From Sphingomonas taxi (lineage in GTDB: Bacteria > Pseudomonadota > Alphaproteobacteria > Sphingomonadales > Sphingomonadaceae): a DNA stretch of 64,000 nucleotides. The notes under the pieces were generated by a model that worked only from the letters and a program-made list of their open reading frames with translations, did not search any database and was not told the origin of the DNA. Made by a program: the position numbers and the translations under genes. Below are positions 52,766 to 61,651 of this stretch, piece by piece (the first letter of the stretch is position 1; each line of letters begins with the position of its first letter). Where the stretch lies: the NCBI GenBank assembly GCA_003240625.1, contig QFMX01000002.1, positions 248,001-312,000 on the forward strand, read 5' to 3'.

Positions 52766-52783
52766 TTGCATATGGTTATGCAA
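52766..52783. promoter_or_regulatory. Candidate regulatory dyad upstream of nrdA
   Basis: A perfect dyad TTGCATA-TGGT-TATGCAA lies 128 bases before the nrdA start. It does not match the NrdR-box consensus I know. The gap from 52639 to 53068 is otherwise without a convincing gene, so this is the best regulatory candidate there. Confidence 0.4.
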
Positions 52784-53068
52784 GGGTTGTTCTACCAGCC
52801 ATTGGGTCCGCCCCCGAACGCAACCCCAAGAGATTGTGCCAAAGCGCGGAGAGACGCAAGGGGGTGCGGGGGTCGTCGGGGGCTCGGTTCGTCGCGTTCG
52901 TCTCGGGGCTGGGCAAGCGGGGATTCGCGACGCGTGGACTTCTGCGGGGTTCGCGATGTGCAAGGGAACGGGGCGGGAACGAAAAATTATTTCGGGGTGG
53001 AAGGTGGCAATTGTTGCTTTGGTTGTGAGCGAGGGCAGGGCGCTTGATATGGGGTAAAGCCCCCTAAC

Positions 53069-53194
53069 GATCCTCCCCCGCCAGGGGGAGGTGGCGCCAA
53101 AGGCGACGGAGGGGGAGGACACGGAACGAAGGTGGCGCTCACCTCCCCCTCCGTCTGGCAAGTGCCAGCCACCTCCCCCTGGCGGGGGAGGATC
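53069..53194. repeat. Composite inverted repeat, family A, copy 4
   Basis: The order of inner arms is like copy 3 (y-like left, x right), with the left inner arm changed to GGCGCC-AAA-GGCGAC. It lies upstream of nrdA and downstream of the hybrid kinase gene. Confidence 0.92.
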
Positions 53195-53234
53195 GAAATC
53201 TGGTTAGCGATTCATCGAGACCTTGCTCGACGGC

Positions 53235-53342
53235 ACCGCCCCGGCGGAGGCCGGGGTCCAATTGGGGGACGTTGCCAACTGAGCGATATGCGTCGTTACT
53301 GCGACCTTGCCACTTGGGCCCCGGCCTTCGCCGGGGTGGTGG
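53235..53342. repeat. Composite inverted repeat, family D, copy 2
   Basis: The left arm is CCCCGGC-GGAG-GCCGGGG, the right arm CCCCGGC-CTTC-GCCGGGG, with CCAATTG / CACTTGG boxes and the GGGACGTTGC centre seen in copy 1. It ends 25 bases before the kinase stop. Confidence 0.9.
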
Positions 53343-53366
53343 CAATCGGAGAGACCTTGCCGCTTC

Positions 53367-55496
53367 CTACCCCTCGATGATCGTCCGAATCTGCGTCGCG
53401 AGGGCCTCCATCGCGAACGGCTTGGTCACCATCGACATGCCCGGCTCCAGGAAGCCCGCCGCGAGCGCTGCGTTCTCGGCGTAGCCGGTCATGAACAGCA
53501 CGCGGAGCCCGGGACGCATCGCCCGGCCGGCGTCGGCGACCTGGCGACCGTTCAACCCCGGCAGGCCGATATCGGTGACGAGCAGGTCGATCCGCTCCAT
53601 CGTCCGCAGCCGTTCGAGACCGGTCGGGCCGTCATGTGCCTCGACCGCCTGATACCCCAGTTCGCCCAGCACCTCGACGATCAGCGACCGGACGACGGCA
53701 TCGTCCTCGACCACCAGCACGATCTCGCCTGCGTCGGTAACGTGGTCCTGCGTCAGTCCGGGAAGCGGCTCGTCCTGCTCCGCTTCGCCGTAATGGCGGG
53801 GGAGGTACAGCTTGACCGTCGTGCCCTGGCCGACTTCACTGTAGATCTTCGCATAGCCCTCCGACTGGCGCGCGAAACCGTAGATCATCGACAGGCCGAG
53901 CCCGGTGCCCTGGCCGATCGGCTTGGTGGTGAAGAACGGTTCGAACGCCTTCGATATGGTGTCGGCGGACATGCCGCTGCCGGTGTCGGACACGCAGATG
54001 CAGACATAATGGCCGGGCCGCACGTCGCGCTGGCTGGCGGCGAAGTGATCGTCCAGGTGGGCGTTGCAGGTCTCGATCGTCAGCTTGCCGCCGTGCGGCA
54101 TCGCGTCGCGCGCGTTGATGACGAGATTGAGCAGCGAATTCTCGAGCTGGTTGGGATCGCACAGCGTCGTCCACAGGCCGGCGCCGAGCACCATCTCGAA
54201 CTCTATCCGTTCGCCGATCGTGCGGCGGAGCAAATCCTCCAGCGATGCGACCAGCGGGTTGGCCTTCACCGGGCGCGGATCGAGCGGCTGGCGGCGCGAG
54301 AAGGCGAGCAGGCGGTGGGTGAGCGAGGCCGCGCGGTTGGCGGCGGTGGTGGCGCCGGTGATGAAGCGGTCGAGTTCGCCGACGCGGCCCTGTGCGACGC
54401 GACGCTGGACGATCTCGAGGCTGCCGGTGATGCCTTGCAGCAGATTGTTGAAATCGTGCGCGATGCCGCCGGTGAGCTGGCCGACCGCCTCCATCTTCTG
54501 CGCCTGACGCAACGCCTCCTGCGCCTCGACCAGTTCCTGCGTGCGATCGCGGACGCGCTGTTCGAGGTCGGCGTTGAGCGCCTGCAGGTCGCGCTCCAGC
54601 ATCTTGCGGTCGGTGACGTCGGCGCCCTCGACGAAGATTCCGACGACCGCCCCGTTCGCGTCGCGGATCGGCTGATAGACGAAATCGAGATAGCGATCGT
54701 CGACCGGGCCGCCGGGTGCTGCCTGTACCGCATAGAGCATGCCGGACGCGGTGAACGGCTCGCCGGTCGCGTAGACATGGTCGAGCAATTCTAGAAAACC
54801 CTGTTCGACCGCATCGGGCAGGGCCTCGGCGACGGTACGGCCGAGCACGGGGCGGTGGCCGACCAGCTTGTCGTAGCCCGGATTGGTGAGTTCGAAGCGG
54901 TGCTCGGGCCCGCGCAGCATCGCCATGAAGGTGGGTGCCTGTGCGAACATCTGGCCCATCCGCTCGCGCTCGTCACGGAGCGCGCGTTCGATCAGGACGC
55001 GCTCGGTGCTTTCGTAGGTCGAGCAGAACATGCCCGCGACCGCGCCGCTTTCGTCGCGCACCGGCGAATAGGAGAAGGTGAACCAGGTCTGCTCGTCATA
55101 GCCCTTGCGGTTGGTGACCAGTGGCAGGTTCTCGAAGAACGACGCCTTGCCGGCTAGTGCGCGATCGACCAGCGGGCCGATGTCCGACCAGAGTTCCGAC
55201 CATATGACATCGAGCCGACCGCCGAGCGCGGCCGGGTGCTTGTCGTAGAGGATCCGCGCGTAATGATCGTTGTAGAGGAAGCCGAGTTCGGGGCCCCAGG
55301 CGACGCACATCGCGAATTCCGAGGCGAGCATGAGCGACACGATCGAGCGTAGCGATTGCGGCCATTGCTCGATCGGGCCGAGCGGCGACGACGACCAGTC
55401 ATGCGTGCGGATCATCGCCGCCATCTCGCCGCCACCGGTGAGGAAGTCGGCTGCGGCGGTCGGCTGTCCCGCCGGGGTCGTCAAATCTGTCGTCAT
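53367..55496 (-). CDS. Hybrid sensor histidine kinase with receiver domain
   Basis: The 709-residue soluble kinase has two PAS-like modules (about residues 40-190 and 205-320), a coiled-coil, the phosphoacceptor in GGIAHDFNNLLQGI (His347, HisKA of the HWE-independent NtrB/PleC-like type), ATP-binding boxes (NLVINARDAMPHGG, DTGSGM, GTGLGLSMIYGF) and a C-terminal receiver with Asp642 in LLVTDIGLPGLNG. No transmembrane segment is seen. The signal is unknown. ATG 55496 is preceded by AGGA; a longer start at 55571 is possible. Confidence 0.93.
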   Translation of the reverse strand: MTTDLTTPAGQPTAAADFLTGGGEMAAMIRTHDWSSSPLGPIEQWPQSLRSIVSLMLASEFAMCVAWGPELGFLYNDHYARILYDKHPAALGGRLDVIWSELWSDIGPLVDRALAGKASFFENLPLVTNRKGYDEQTWFTFSYSPVRDESGAVAGMFCSTYESTERVLIERALRDERERMGQMFAQAPTFMAMLRGPEHRFELTNPGYDKLVGHRPVLGRTVAEALPDAVEQGFLELLDHVYATGEPFTASGMLYAVQAAPGGPVDDRYLDFVYQPIRDANGAVVGIFVEGADVTDRKMLERDLQALNADLEQRVRDRTQELVEAQEALRQAQKMEAVGQLTGGIAHDFNNLLQGITGSLEIVQRRVAQGRVGELDRFITGATTAANRAASLTHRLLAFSRRQPLDPRPVKANPLVASLEDLLRRTIGERIEFEMVLGAGLWTTLCDPNQLENSLLNLVINARDAMPHGGKLTIETCNAHLDDHFAASQRDVRPGHYVCICVSDTGSGMSADTISKAFEPFFTTKPIGQGTGLGLSMIYGFARQSEGYAKIYSEVGQGTTVKLYLPRHYGEAEQDEPLPGLTQDHVTDAGEIVLVVEDDAVVRSLIVEVLGELGYQAVEAHDGPTGLERLRTMERIDLLVTDIGLPGLNGRQVADAGRAMRPGLRVLFMTGYAENAALAAGFLEPGMSMVTKPFAMEALATQIRTIIEG

Positions 55497-55613
55497 CTCA
55501 GAGTCCTGCCGGGTCGCACACCGGGCCGAAGTATACTCCGATATCGGGTCGATACCGGCTCGGGGCGTCATAATCCACCGGTTGCACGACGCCGGCCGCC
55601 ACGGGTCGGCGGG

Positions 55614-56339
55614 TCATCGGCACAGTTCGTCGGCAAGTCGGGTCAGGCTGTCGACGCTGAACTCCCAGTCCTGCGCGTCGTCGGCATCGGGCGCGCGGCG
55701 GCCGCCATATTCCAGCGGGCGGTCGACATAGGCGGTCTGCAACCCGGCGGCGCGGGCGGCGGCGAGGTCGCTATGGTGCGCGGCGACGAGGCAGAGTTCG
55801 GCAGGCTCGACCGCGAGCATGCGCGCGGTGGCGAGGTAGGATTCGGGGAGCGGCTTGTAGACGCGGCTGACTTCGGCGCCGAGGATCGTGTCCCAGGGGA
55901 GGCGCGCGCGGCGAGCCATGTCGAGCATCAGCGCGATGTTGCCGTTGCTGAGCGTGACGATCGGATAGCGGGTCTTGAGGCGCGTCAGGCCTTCGACGGC
56001 GTCGGGCCAGGGGTCGAGGCGGTGCCAGGCATGGGTGAGGTCGACGAGCGTCTCTTTGTCGAGCGTGGCGGGATCGATGGCATGGTGACGGAGCAGGTCT
56101 TCGAGCGCCTCGCGGTGGAGCGTGTCGAGGATCACGAACGGCCGCCGCCCGCTGCGGACTTCCTCGATCGCGGGCTGATAGCGTCTGCGCCAGCCGTCGG
56201 CGAAGGCATGCGGGTCGATATCGCTGCGACCGAGCCGCGCGAGAACGGGTGCGGCGTCGCGGGCTATGCCGGAGCGCCAATCGACTACGGTGCCGAATAC
56301 GTCGAAGGCCAGGGCCTTGATGGGGGTGCGCTGGGGCAT
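55614..56339 (-). CDS. Type II haloacid dehalogenase (HAD superfamily)
   Basis: The 241-residue protein has nucleophile Asp13 in LAFDVFGTVVDW, the motif II Ser in TLSNGN, Lys in VYKPLPESY and a late HHSDLAAARAAG in place of the usual acidic motif. The family hydrolyses L-2-haloacids such as 2-chloropropionate, although many members are house-cleaning phosphatases. It is 117 bases upstream of the kinase gene on the same strand. Confidence 0.92.
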   Translation of the reverse strand: MPQRTPIKALAFDVFGTVVDWRSGIARDAAPVLARLGRSDIDPHAFADGWRRRYQPAIEEVRSGRRPFVILDTLHREALEDLLRHHAIDPATLDKETLVDLTHAWHRLDPWPDAVEGLTRLKTRYPIVTLSNGNIALMLDMARRARLPWDTILGAEVSRVYKPLPESYLATARMLAVEPAELCLVAAHHSDLAAARAAGLQTAYVDRPLEYGGRRAPDADDAQDWEFSVDSLTRLADELCR

Positions 56340-56419
56340 GGAATAGAGACGGTATTGGGGGGCGGTTGGTTCCGAGCGGGGGTCGTGAGTGCGTCCTTAT
56401 GTACCACTCGGGGCTAGCC

Positions 56420-56562
56420 ACCACCCCGGCGGAGGCTACCACCCCAGCGGAGGCTACCACCCCGGCGGAGGCCGGGGCCCAAGTGGGGGCGGTGCATTGG
56501 CGTATGCTGCGCGCGCTTACCTCGACCTTTCCAATTGGGCCCCGGCCTTCGCCGGGGTGGTT
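56420..56562. repeat. Composite inverted repeat, family D, copy 3, with tandem left arm
   Basis: The left arm is preceded by extra copies: an 18-base unit CCACCCCGGCGGAGGCTA occurs at 56421-56438, 56439-56456 (one change) and, as the true arm, 56457-56474. The right arm CCCCGGC-CTTC-GCCGGGG is single. Confidence 0.92.
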
Positions 56563-56630
56563 GGTGGGGTTTGCGACCTGCTCTCTTACCGCGGCCCGCT
56601 GCCGTCGACGATTCGTCACCCAACAAAGTT

Positions 56631-56713
56631 CGTCACCCCAGCGAACGCTGGGGTCTTCCGGTTGTCGCGCGTGAGCTTGCCGCACGAGACCCCAGCTTTC
56701 GCTGGAGTGACGG
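56631..56713. repeat. Composite inverted repeat, family F, copy 2
   Basis: The arms CCCCAGC-GAAC-GCTGGGG and CCCCAGC-TTTC-GCTGGAG lie between GTCA and TGAC ends. With the family D copy it fills the 419-base gap between the GGDEF-EAL gene end and the dehalogenase start; no gene is seen there. Confidence 0.88.
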
Positions 56714-56758
56714 GAGAAACTGGGGTGACGGGAAAGAGGCTAACCTGACGCCCCTCCG

Positions 56759-59425
56759 TCACCCCACCCGGCGGATGCGAGCCGCTTGGCCAGGGTTCAA
56801 CCGATCCAGATTGAACGCCTCGTCGAACTCGATCCCCGCCTTGCCGCCGCGCGCCCAGCGGACCCGGGCGGGGGTCATCTGGTTTTCGAGGAGTTCGATC
56901 TGGATCTCGATGCCGTCGGGGTTGCCGTCGAACTTCAGGCCGTCGAGCATTGCACCCGAGGTCGAGATGTCGCGGATCCGGACGTCGCCGTGGATGCCGT
57001 CGAGCAGGATGCGGGCGGAGCGCAGCATCTTGTGGCGGCGGGCGCGGCTGACCTTGAAGCCGCTCGCGGTCGCTGCACCGTTCTCGACGCCCAATTGCCG
57101 CAGCGCTTCTTCGGCACGGACCGGGCGGCCATAGACATAGCCCTGGATGTGGCTGCAGCCGAGATCGCGCAACAGGTCGATCTCGTCCTGCACCTCCACC
57201 CCCTCGGCAGTCGTCTCCATCCCGAGCGTGTCGGCGAGCGTGACGATCGCCTTGATGATCGCGGCGTTGCGGTTGCCCGGCTCGGCGGCGCCCTTCACGA
57301 ACGACTGGTCGATCTTGATCTTGTCGAACGGCGCGTTGCGTAGATAGCCGAGCGACGAATAGCCGGTGCCGAAATCGTCGAGCGCGAGCCGCACGCCGAC
57401 GCCCTTGAGCGCCTTGAACATCTGTTCGGACGAGCGGGTCTCGTCGAGGAACACGCCCTCGGTGATCTCGAGTTCGAGCCGGCCGGGGGCGATCCCCGAC
57501 TGCGCCAGCGCGCTGGTCACGAGCGCGGGGAGGACCGGGTTGGCGAACTGGATCGGCGAGACGTTGACCGCGACGCGGATAGTGTCGGGCCAGCGCGCCG
57601 CCTCGCTGCACGCGGTGCGCAGGACCCATTCGCCGATCGCCTCGATCAGCCCGCATTCCTCCGCCACCGGTATGAAGTCGGCGGGCGAGACCAGCCCTCG
57701 GGTCGGGTGGTTCCAGCGGATCAGCGCCTCGTAGCCGACGATCCGCACTGAATCCGTACTGACGACGGGCTGGTAGCAGAGGTGGAACGCGCCCTCCGAC
57801 ACGGCGATGCGCAGGTCGTCCTCGAGCAGTTTGCGCGTCCGCGCGCCTGCCAGCATCTCGTCCGCGAAGAACCGGTGGACGCCGCGGCCGTCGCCCTTGG
57901 CGGCGTACAGCGCGAGATCGGCGTTGCGGACCAAAGTCTCGGAATCCTCGCCGTCGTCGGGCGCGATCGCGATGCCGATCGAGCAGCCGATCGTGACCGC
58001 GGTACCGCTGATGAAATAAGGCTGCGACAGCGAGGCGATCAGGTCGCGCGCGAGATCGGCGAGCGTGTCGCGATTGTCGATGCCGGGCAGCACGACCTTG
58101 AACTCGTCGCCGCCGAGCCGCCCGACCAGCCCGGTGCCGCCGACCCCGCGCTGGAGCCGTTGCGCGACCTGTTGCAGCAACGCGTCGCCGGCCTGGTGAC
58201 CCAGCGTATCGTTGACCGCCTTGAACCGGTCTAGGTCCATCAGGAACAGCGAGGTCGCGCGGTACGGCCCGGTGTTCTGCGCGAGCGTCTTTTCGAGCGA
58301 GATCCGCATCCGCTGGCGGTTTGCGAGCCCGGTGAGGCCGTCGAACAGCGCCAGCCGGGTGATCTCCGCCTCAGACTTGCGCTGTTCGGTCAGGTCGCTG
58401 CCCGAGCCGATGAACCCTTGGAACCGGCCGAGATCGTCGACTACCGGGCGGCCCGAGATCGACCACCAGCGGTCGCTGCCGGAGGCTGCGGCGCAGACCG
58501 AATAGTCCGAGAACGACGTCCGTGACGAGATGTGGAAGGCCAGCGTGCGCTCGGTGCCGGGCGTGTCGCTGTCCATCTGGAACAGGTCGGTCAGCGACTG
58601 GCCGATCGCGCTGCCGGAGGGGACGAGATCGCGCGCGACCTTGGCCGAGAGATAGGTCACGCGGCCCTGGCGGTCGGCTTCCCAGAACCAGCCGGCGCCG
58701 TGCTGCTCGAACTCGGCGATCATCTTGACCGCGACGCAGCCTGCGTTCGAGGCCGCCGCGCGATCGAGTTCGCGCGCGTGATCGATCCGCGCGAGGCGAA
58801 GCGTCGCGGCGATCAGGCAGCCGAGGAACAGCAAGGCGAGCGCCACCGGGATGCCAGGCCCGGCGAGGACCGCCAGCGTCAGCACCAGGCCGCCGCCGAA
58901 GCCGAGCGACGCGGCGCGGACCGGGTGGAGGCTGACCGCGGTGATGCCGATCGTCCCCGCCACCGCGACCGCGTCGGTGAACCGGATCGGTCCATCGGGC
59001 GCCGACGTGATGACCCACAGCAGCGCGGTCAGCATCGCCGCCATCGCCGCAGCGCAGAGCGTCACGATCCGGTTGCGCTTGTACGGCGCGAGCGCGACGA
59101 GCGCCGGCAGGCGGACGGTTGCGAAGATCGACAGCGAGGCCGCCAGAAGGATCGCGGACTGCGCGGCGATCCCGATGAGGCTTACCTGCGTATCGACCCG
59201 GGCATTATCTGCGCCGAATGCGGCCAGGCCGATCAGCAACGTGCAGGCGATGCCCTGGATCGCCAGCGTGAACGGCCAGACCGCGGCGACCTGCGCAAGC
59301 TTCAGCACGAACAGATCGGTTACCTGATCGCGGTCGTCCTCGCTCAGCCCGAACAGTCCGCGCAGGGCAAGGCCGTGCGGGCGGCTCTGCGCACGGCGAT
59401 CGGCGGTGGGAAGCGGCGCGTACAT
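56759..59425 (-). CDS. GGDEF-EAL-PilZ cyclic-di-GMP protein with membrane sensor
   Basis: The 888-residue protein has an N-terminal block of about six helices (residues 40-210), a PAS-like domain (about 235-350), a GGDEF domain with intact GGDEF at 438-442, an EAL domain with EAL at 566-568 plus DDFGTGYSSL, KIDQSFV and TTAEGVE, and a C-terminal PilZ-like domain (about 795-888). No RxxD inhibitory site precedes the GGDEF. Both synthesis and breakdown of c-di-GMP look possible. ATG 59425 has AGGA eight bases upstream. Confidence 0.93.
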   Translation of the reverse strand: MYAPLPTADRRAQSRPHGLALRGLFGLSEDDRDQVTDLFVLKLAQVAAVWPFTLAIQGIACTLLIGLAAFGADNARVDTQVSLIGIAAQSAILLAASLSIFATVRLPALVALAPYKRNRIVTLCAAAMAAMLTALLWVITSAPDGPIRFTDAVAVAGTIGITAVSLHPVRAASLGFGGGLVLTLAVLAGPGIPVALALLFLGCLIAATLRLARIDHARELDRAAASNAGCVAVKMIAEFEQHGAGWFWEADRQGRVTYLSAKVARDLVPSGSAIGQSLTDLFQMDSDTPGTERTLAFHISSRTSFSDYSVCAAASGSDRWWSISGRPVVDDLGRFQGFIGSGSDLTEQRKSEAEITRLALFDGLTGLANRQRMRISLEKTLAQNTGPYRATSLFLMDLDRFKAVNDTLGHQAGDALLQQVAQRLQRGVGGTGLVGRLGGDEFKVVLPGIDNRDTLADLARDLIASLSQPYFISGTAVTIGCSIGIAIAPDDGEDSETLVRNADLALYAAKGDGRGVHRFFADEMLAGARTRKLLEDDLRIAVSEGAFHLCYQPVVSTDSVRIVGYEALIRWNHPTRGLVSPADFIPVAEECGLIEAIGEWVLRTACSEAARWPDTIRVAVNVSPIQFANPVLPALVTSALAQSGIAPGRLELEITEGVFLDETRSSEQMFKALKGVGVRLALDDFGTGYSSLGYLRNAPFDKIKIDQSFVKGAAEPGNRNAAIIKAIVTLADTLGMETTAEGVEVQDEIDLLRDLGCSHIQGYVYGRPVRAEEALRQLGVENGAATASGFKVSRARRHKMLRSARILLDGIHGDVRIRDISTSGAMLDGLKFDGNPDGIEIQIELLENQMTPARVRWARGGKAGIEFDEAFNLDRLNPGQAARIRRVG

Positions 59426-59628
59426 CGGGGGTATCCTGCGGATTCGAGACGATCCGGGAATGTGCGGCGACGCAGGCCCCATGGTTGGAGCGAACGCGGT
59501 CGTGATGCCCGGCTGTCCACCAATCGACCCGAAGTGGTTTTTTAAGCGTAAACGGGAAGTTTGGTTCTGGGGATAGCTATGCGTGCTGTCGCGTTGAGGG
59601 TCCGAACCCCTTCTGCGAGGCATTCCCC

Positions 59629-60768
59629 ATGAGCGTCGTTTCCAACATCACTTCCGCCCTCGGACTGGGCAAGAAGAAGGTCCGCTACGCAATCGTCGGA
59701 CTTGGCGACATCTCGCAGGCATCGATGATGCCCGGCGTCGCGCATACCGGCAATTCCGAGATCACCGCGCTGGTCACCGACGATCCGGTCAAGGCGCGCG
59801 AGCTCGGCAAGGCATACGGCGTCGAGGCGACCTATTGCTATGACCAGTTCGACGAGCTGCTTGCTTCAGGGCTGATCGATGCGGTCTATCTCGGGACGCC
59901 AAACTGGCGGCATGCCGAGTTCGCGATCCCCGCGCTGAAGGCGGGCATCCACGTGCTGTCCGAGAAGCCGCTCGAGATTTCGGTCGAGAAGGCCGAAGCG
60001 ATCCGCGATGCCGAGCGCGCATCGTCGGCCAAGCTGATGACCGCGTACCGGCTGCATTTCGAGCCGTCGACGCTCGATGCAATCCGGCGGATTCGGAGCG
60101 GCGAGCTAGGCGAGCTGATCGCGTTCACCTCGTGCTTCACGCAGAAGGTCGATCCGGCCAATCACCGCGTGAAGAACGGCGTGCAGGCCGGGCCGCTGTT
60201 CGACATGGGTCCGTACCCGATCAACGCGACCCGCTATCTGTTCGGGGCGGAGCCGACCGAAGTGGTCTCGGCCGTCGCTACGCGGCATCCCGAATTGGGG
60301 CTAGGAGATCTCGACGACACGTTCGCGGTGACGTTGCGGTTTCCGGGCAACCGGCTCGCGCAGTTCACCGTCTCCTATGCGGCCAACAACGTCGACAGCC
60401 TGACGATCTCGGGCACCGAGGGCAGCATCCACATGGACCCGGCCTACGGCTTCGGCGACGCGATGGAACAGCGCGTGACGATCGGCGAGAAGAAGAGCCA
60501 CGAGAGCTTCAAGCCGACCGACCAGTTCGGCGGCGAGATGCGCTATTTCTCCGAGTGCATCCTCGAAGACCGCGATCCCGAGCCCGATGCCGAGGAGGGG
60601 CTGGCCGATCTGCGTGTGATCGAGGGCGTGCTGGAGGCGCTGAAGACGCGCGGACCGGTGACGCTGCCACCGTTCGTGCGCTCACGCCGGATTTCCGCGG
60701 AGCAGGAGCAGACCCTGTCGCCGATCAAGGAGCCCAAGCTCGTTCACGCCGCCAGCCCGACCGGCTGA
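59629..60768 (+). CDS. Gfo/Idh/MocA family oxidoreductase
   Basis: The 379-residue protein has the NAD(P)-binding motif YAIVGLGDISQASMMPGV, the EKP motif (LSEKPLEI) with the conserved Lys, and the C-terminal alpha/beta domain (GPLFDMGPYPINATRYLFG). It resembles glucose-fructose oxidoreductase-type sugar dehydrogenases. The Sec/Tat leader of the periplasmic Zymomonas enzyme is absent, so it should be cytosolic. GAGG precedes the ATG. Confidence 0.93.
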   Translation: MSVVSNITSALGLGKKKVRYAIVGLGDISQASMMPGVAHTGNSEITALVTDDPVKARELGKAYGVEATYCYDQFDELLASGLIDAVYLGTPNWRHAEFAIPALKAGIHVLSEKPLEISVEKAEAIRDAERASSAKLMTAYRLHFEPSTLDAIRRIRSGELGELIAFTSCFTQKVDPANHRVKNGVQAGPLFDMGPYPINATRYLFGAEPTEVVSAVATRHPELGLGDLDDTFAVTLRFPGNRLAQFTVSYAANNVDSLTISGTEGSIHMDPAYGFGDAMEQRVTIGEKKSHESFKPTDQFGGEMRYFSECILEDRDPEPDAEEGLADLRVIEGVLEALKTRGPVTLPPFVRSRRISAEQEQTLSPIKEPKLVHAASPTG

Positions 60769-60773
60769 GCGGC

Positions 60774-61337
60774 ATGCTCGCCTTCCTCGATTTCGAAGCG
60801 TCGTCGCTGGGTAAGAAGAGTTATCCGATCGAGGTGGCGTGGGTGTTCGAGGATGGTGCGTCGGAGAGCCATCTGATCAAGCCTGCGCCCGAGTGGACCG
60901 ACTGGGACGCGGCGGCGCAGGCGATCCACGGGATCGAGCGGCGGGTTTTGGAGGAAGAGGGCGAGGACCACCGGCTCGTTGCCGCGCGAATGGTCGAGGT
61001 TTTGGCTGGCCATGACCTGCTGGCCAGTGCGCCGTCATGGGATGGGAAATGGCTGAGCACGCTATTGCGGGCGGGCGGGCAGCCGAAGCGGGTGCTGCGG
61101 TTGCGCGATACGGACGCGGCGCAGTTGGAGGCGGCGCGGGCGTGCCTTGCAGGTGTGGAGCCGGCGGCGGTGCGGGAAGCGCTGGCGCGGGAAGTGGTCG
61201 GCGAAGTGTCGCAGCGGCGTAACGGGCGCGTGCCGGATCACCGGGCGCTTGCGGATGCAGAGGCTGAGTTGGCGCAGTGGCGGGAGGTGCGAGTCGAGGC
61301 GCAGAGGCGGGCGGCGGAGTTTTACGCTGCGGACTGA
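60774..61337 (+). CDS. DEDDh-type 3'-5' exonuclease-like protein
   Basis: The 187-residue protein starts MLAFLDFEASSLGKKSYPIE (motif I D-x-E), has IHGIERRVL, a second Asp in SAPSWDGKWL, and DHRALADAEAE with His and Asp of motif III. It is likely a small RNase T/exoribonuclease-like enzyme. It begins five bases after the oxidoreductase stop, so both are co-transcribed. Confidence 0.82.
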   Translation: MLAFLDFEASSLGKKSYPIEVAWVFEDGASESHLIKPAPEWTDWDAAAQAIHGIERRVLEEEGEDHRLVAARMVEVLAGHDLLASAPSWDGKWLSTLLRAGGQPKRVLRLRDTDAAQLEAARACLAGVEPAAVREALAREVVGEVSQRRNGRVPDHRALADAEAELAQWREVRVEAQRRAAEFYAAD

Positions 61338-61365
61338 CGCTCGGTGGAGCGCAACCATGGAGAGC

Positions 61366-61470
61366 CCTCCCCGGCGGAGGCCGGGGTCCAGTTGGGAGCG
61401 GTCGATAAACACGGGTTGCGCATCGTTACTGCGACCTTTCCACCTGGGCCCCGGCCTTCGCCGGGGAGGG
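61366..61470. repeat. Composite inverted repeat, family D, copy 4
   Basis: The arms CCCCGGC-GGAG-GCCGGGG and CCCCGGC-CTTC-GCCGGGG have CCAGTTG / CACCTGGG boxes, as in the other D copies. Confidence 0.9.
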
Positions 61471-61510
61471 TGTGCTTGTGCGATGCCTAGGCCAACACAC
61501 AGGAAAAGTG

Positions 61511-61567
61511 TGCTTCCCCGCGAAGGCGGGGACCCAGACTGGGCTCCCGCCTTCGCGGGAGAACAAG
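61511..61567. repeat. Composite inverted repeat, family C, copy 5
   Basis: The hairpins CCCCGC-GAAG-GCGGGG and CCCGC-CTTC-GCGGG surround CCCAGACTGGG. It lies in the convergent gap between the exonuclease and the OprM-like gene. Confidence 0.92.
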
Positions 61568-61618
61568 GCGACGGGAACTGTCTGGAGCGGTGGCATGCCA
61601 ACCGGTCTCCATCCGATA

Positions 61619-61643
61619 CCCTAGCTTTCGTCGGGATGACGGT
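61619..61643. repeat. Half-copy of a family E/F element
   Basis: Only a right-hand arm is present: CCCTAGC-TTTC-GTCGGG followed by ATGACGG. No matching left arm lies within 100 bases, so it is a lone or decayed half. Confidence 0.55.
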
Positions 61644-61651
61644 GGGCGCGT

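Noticed and set aside
52836..53057. Plus-strand 73-codon frame upstream of nrdA
   Set aside because: No ribosome site and an unbelievable composition; it ends at a repeat. More likely part of the nrdA upstream region.
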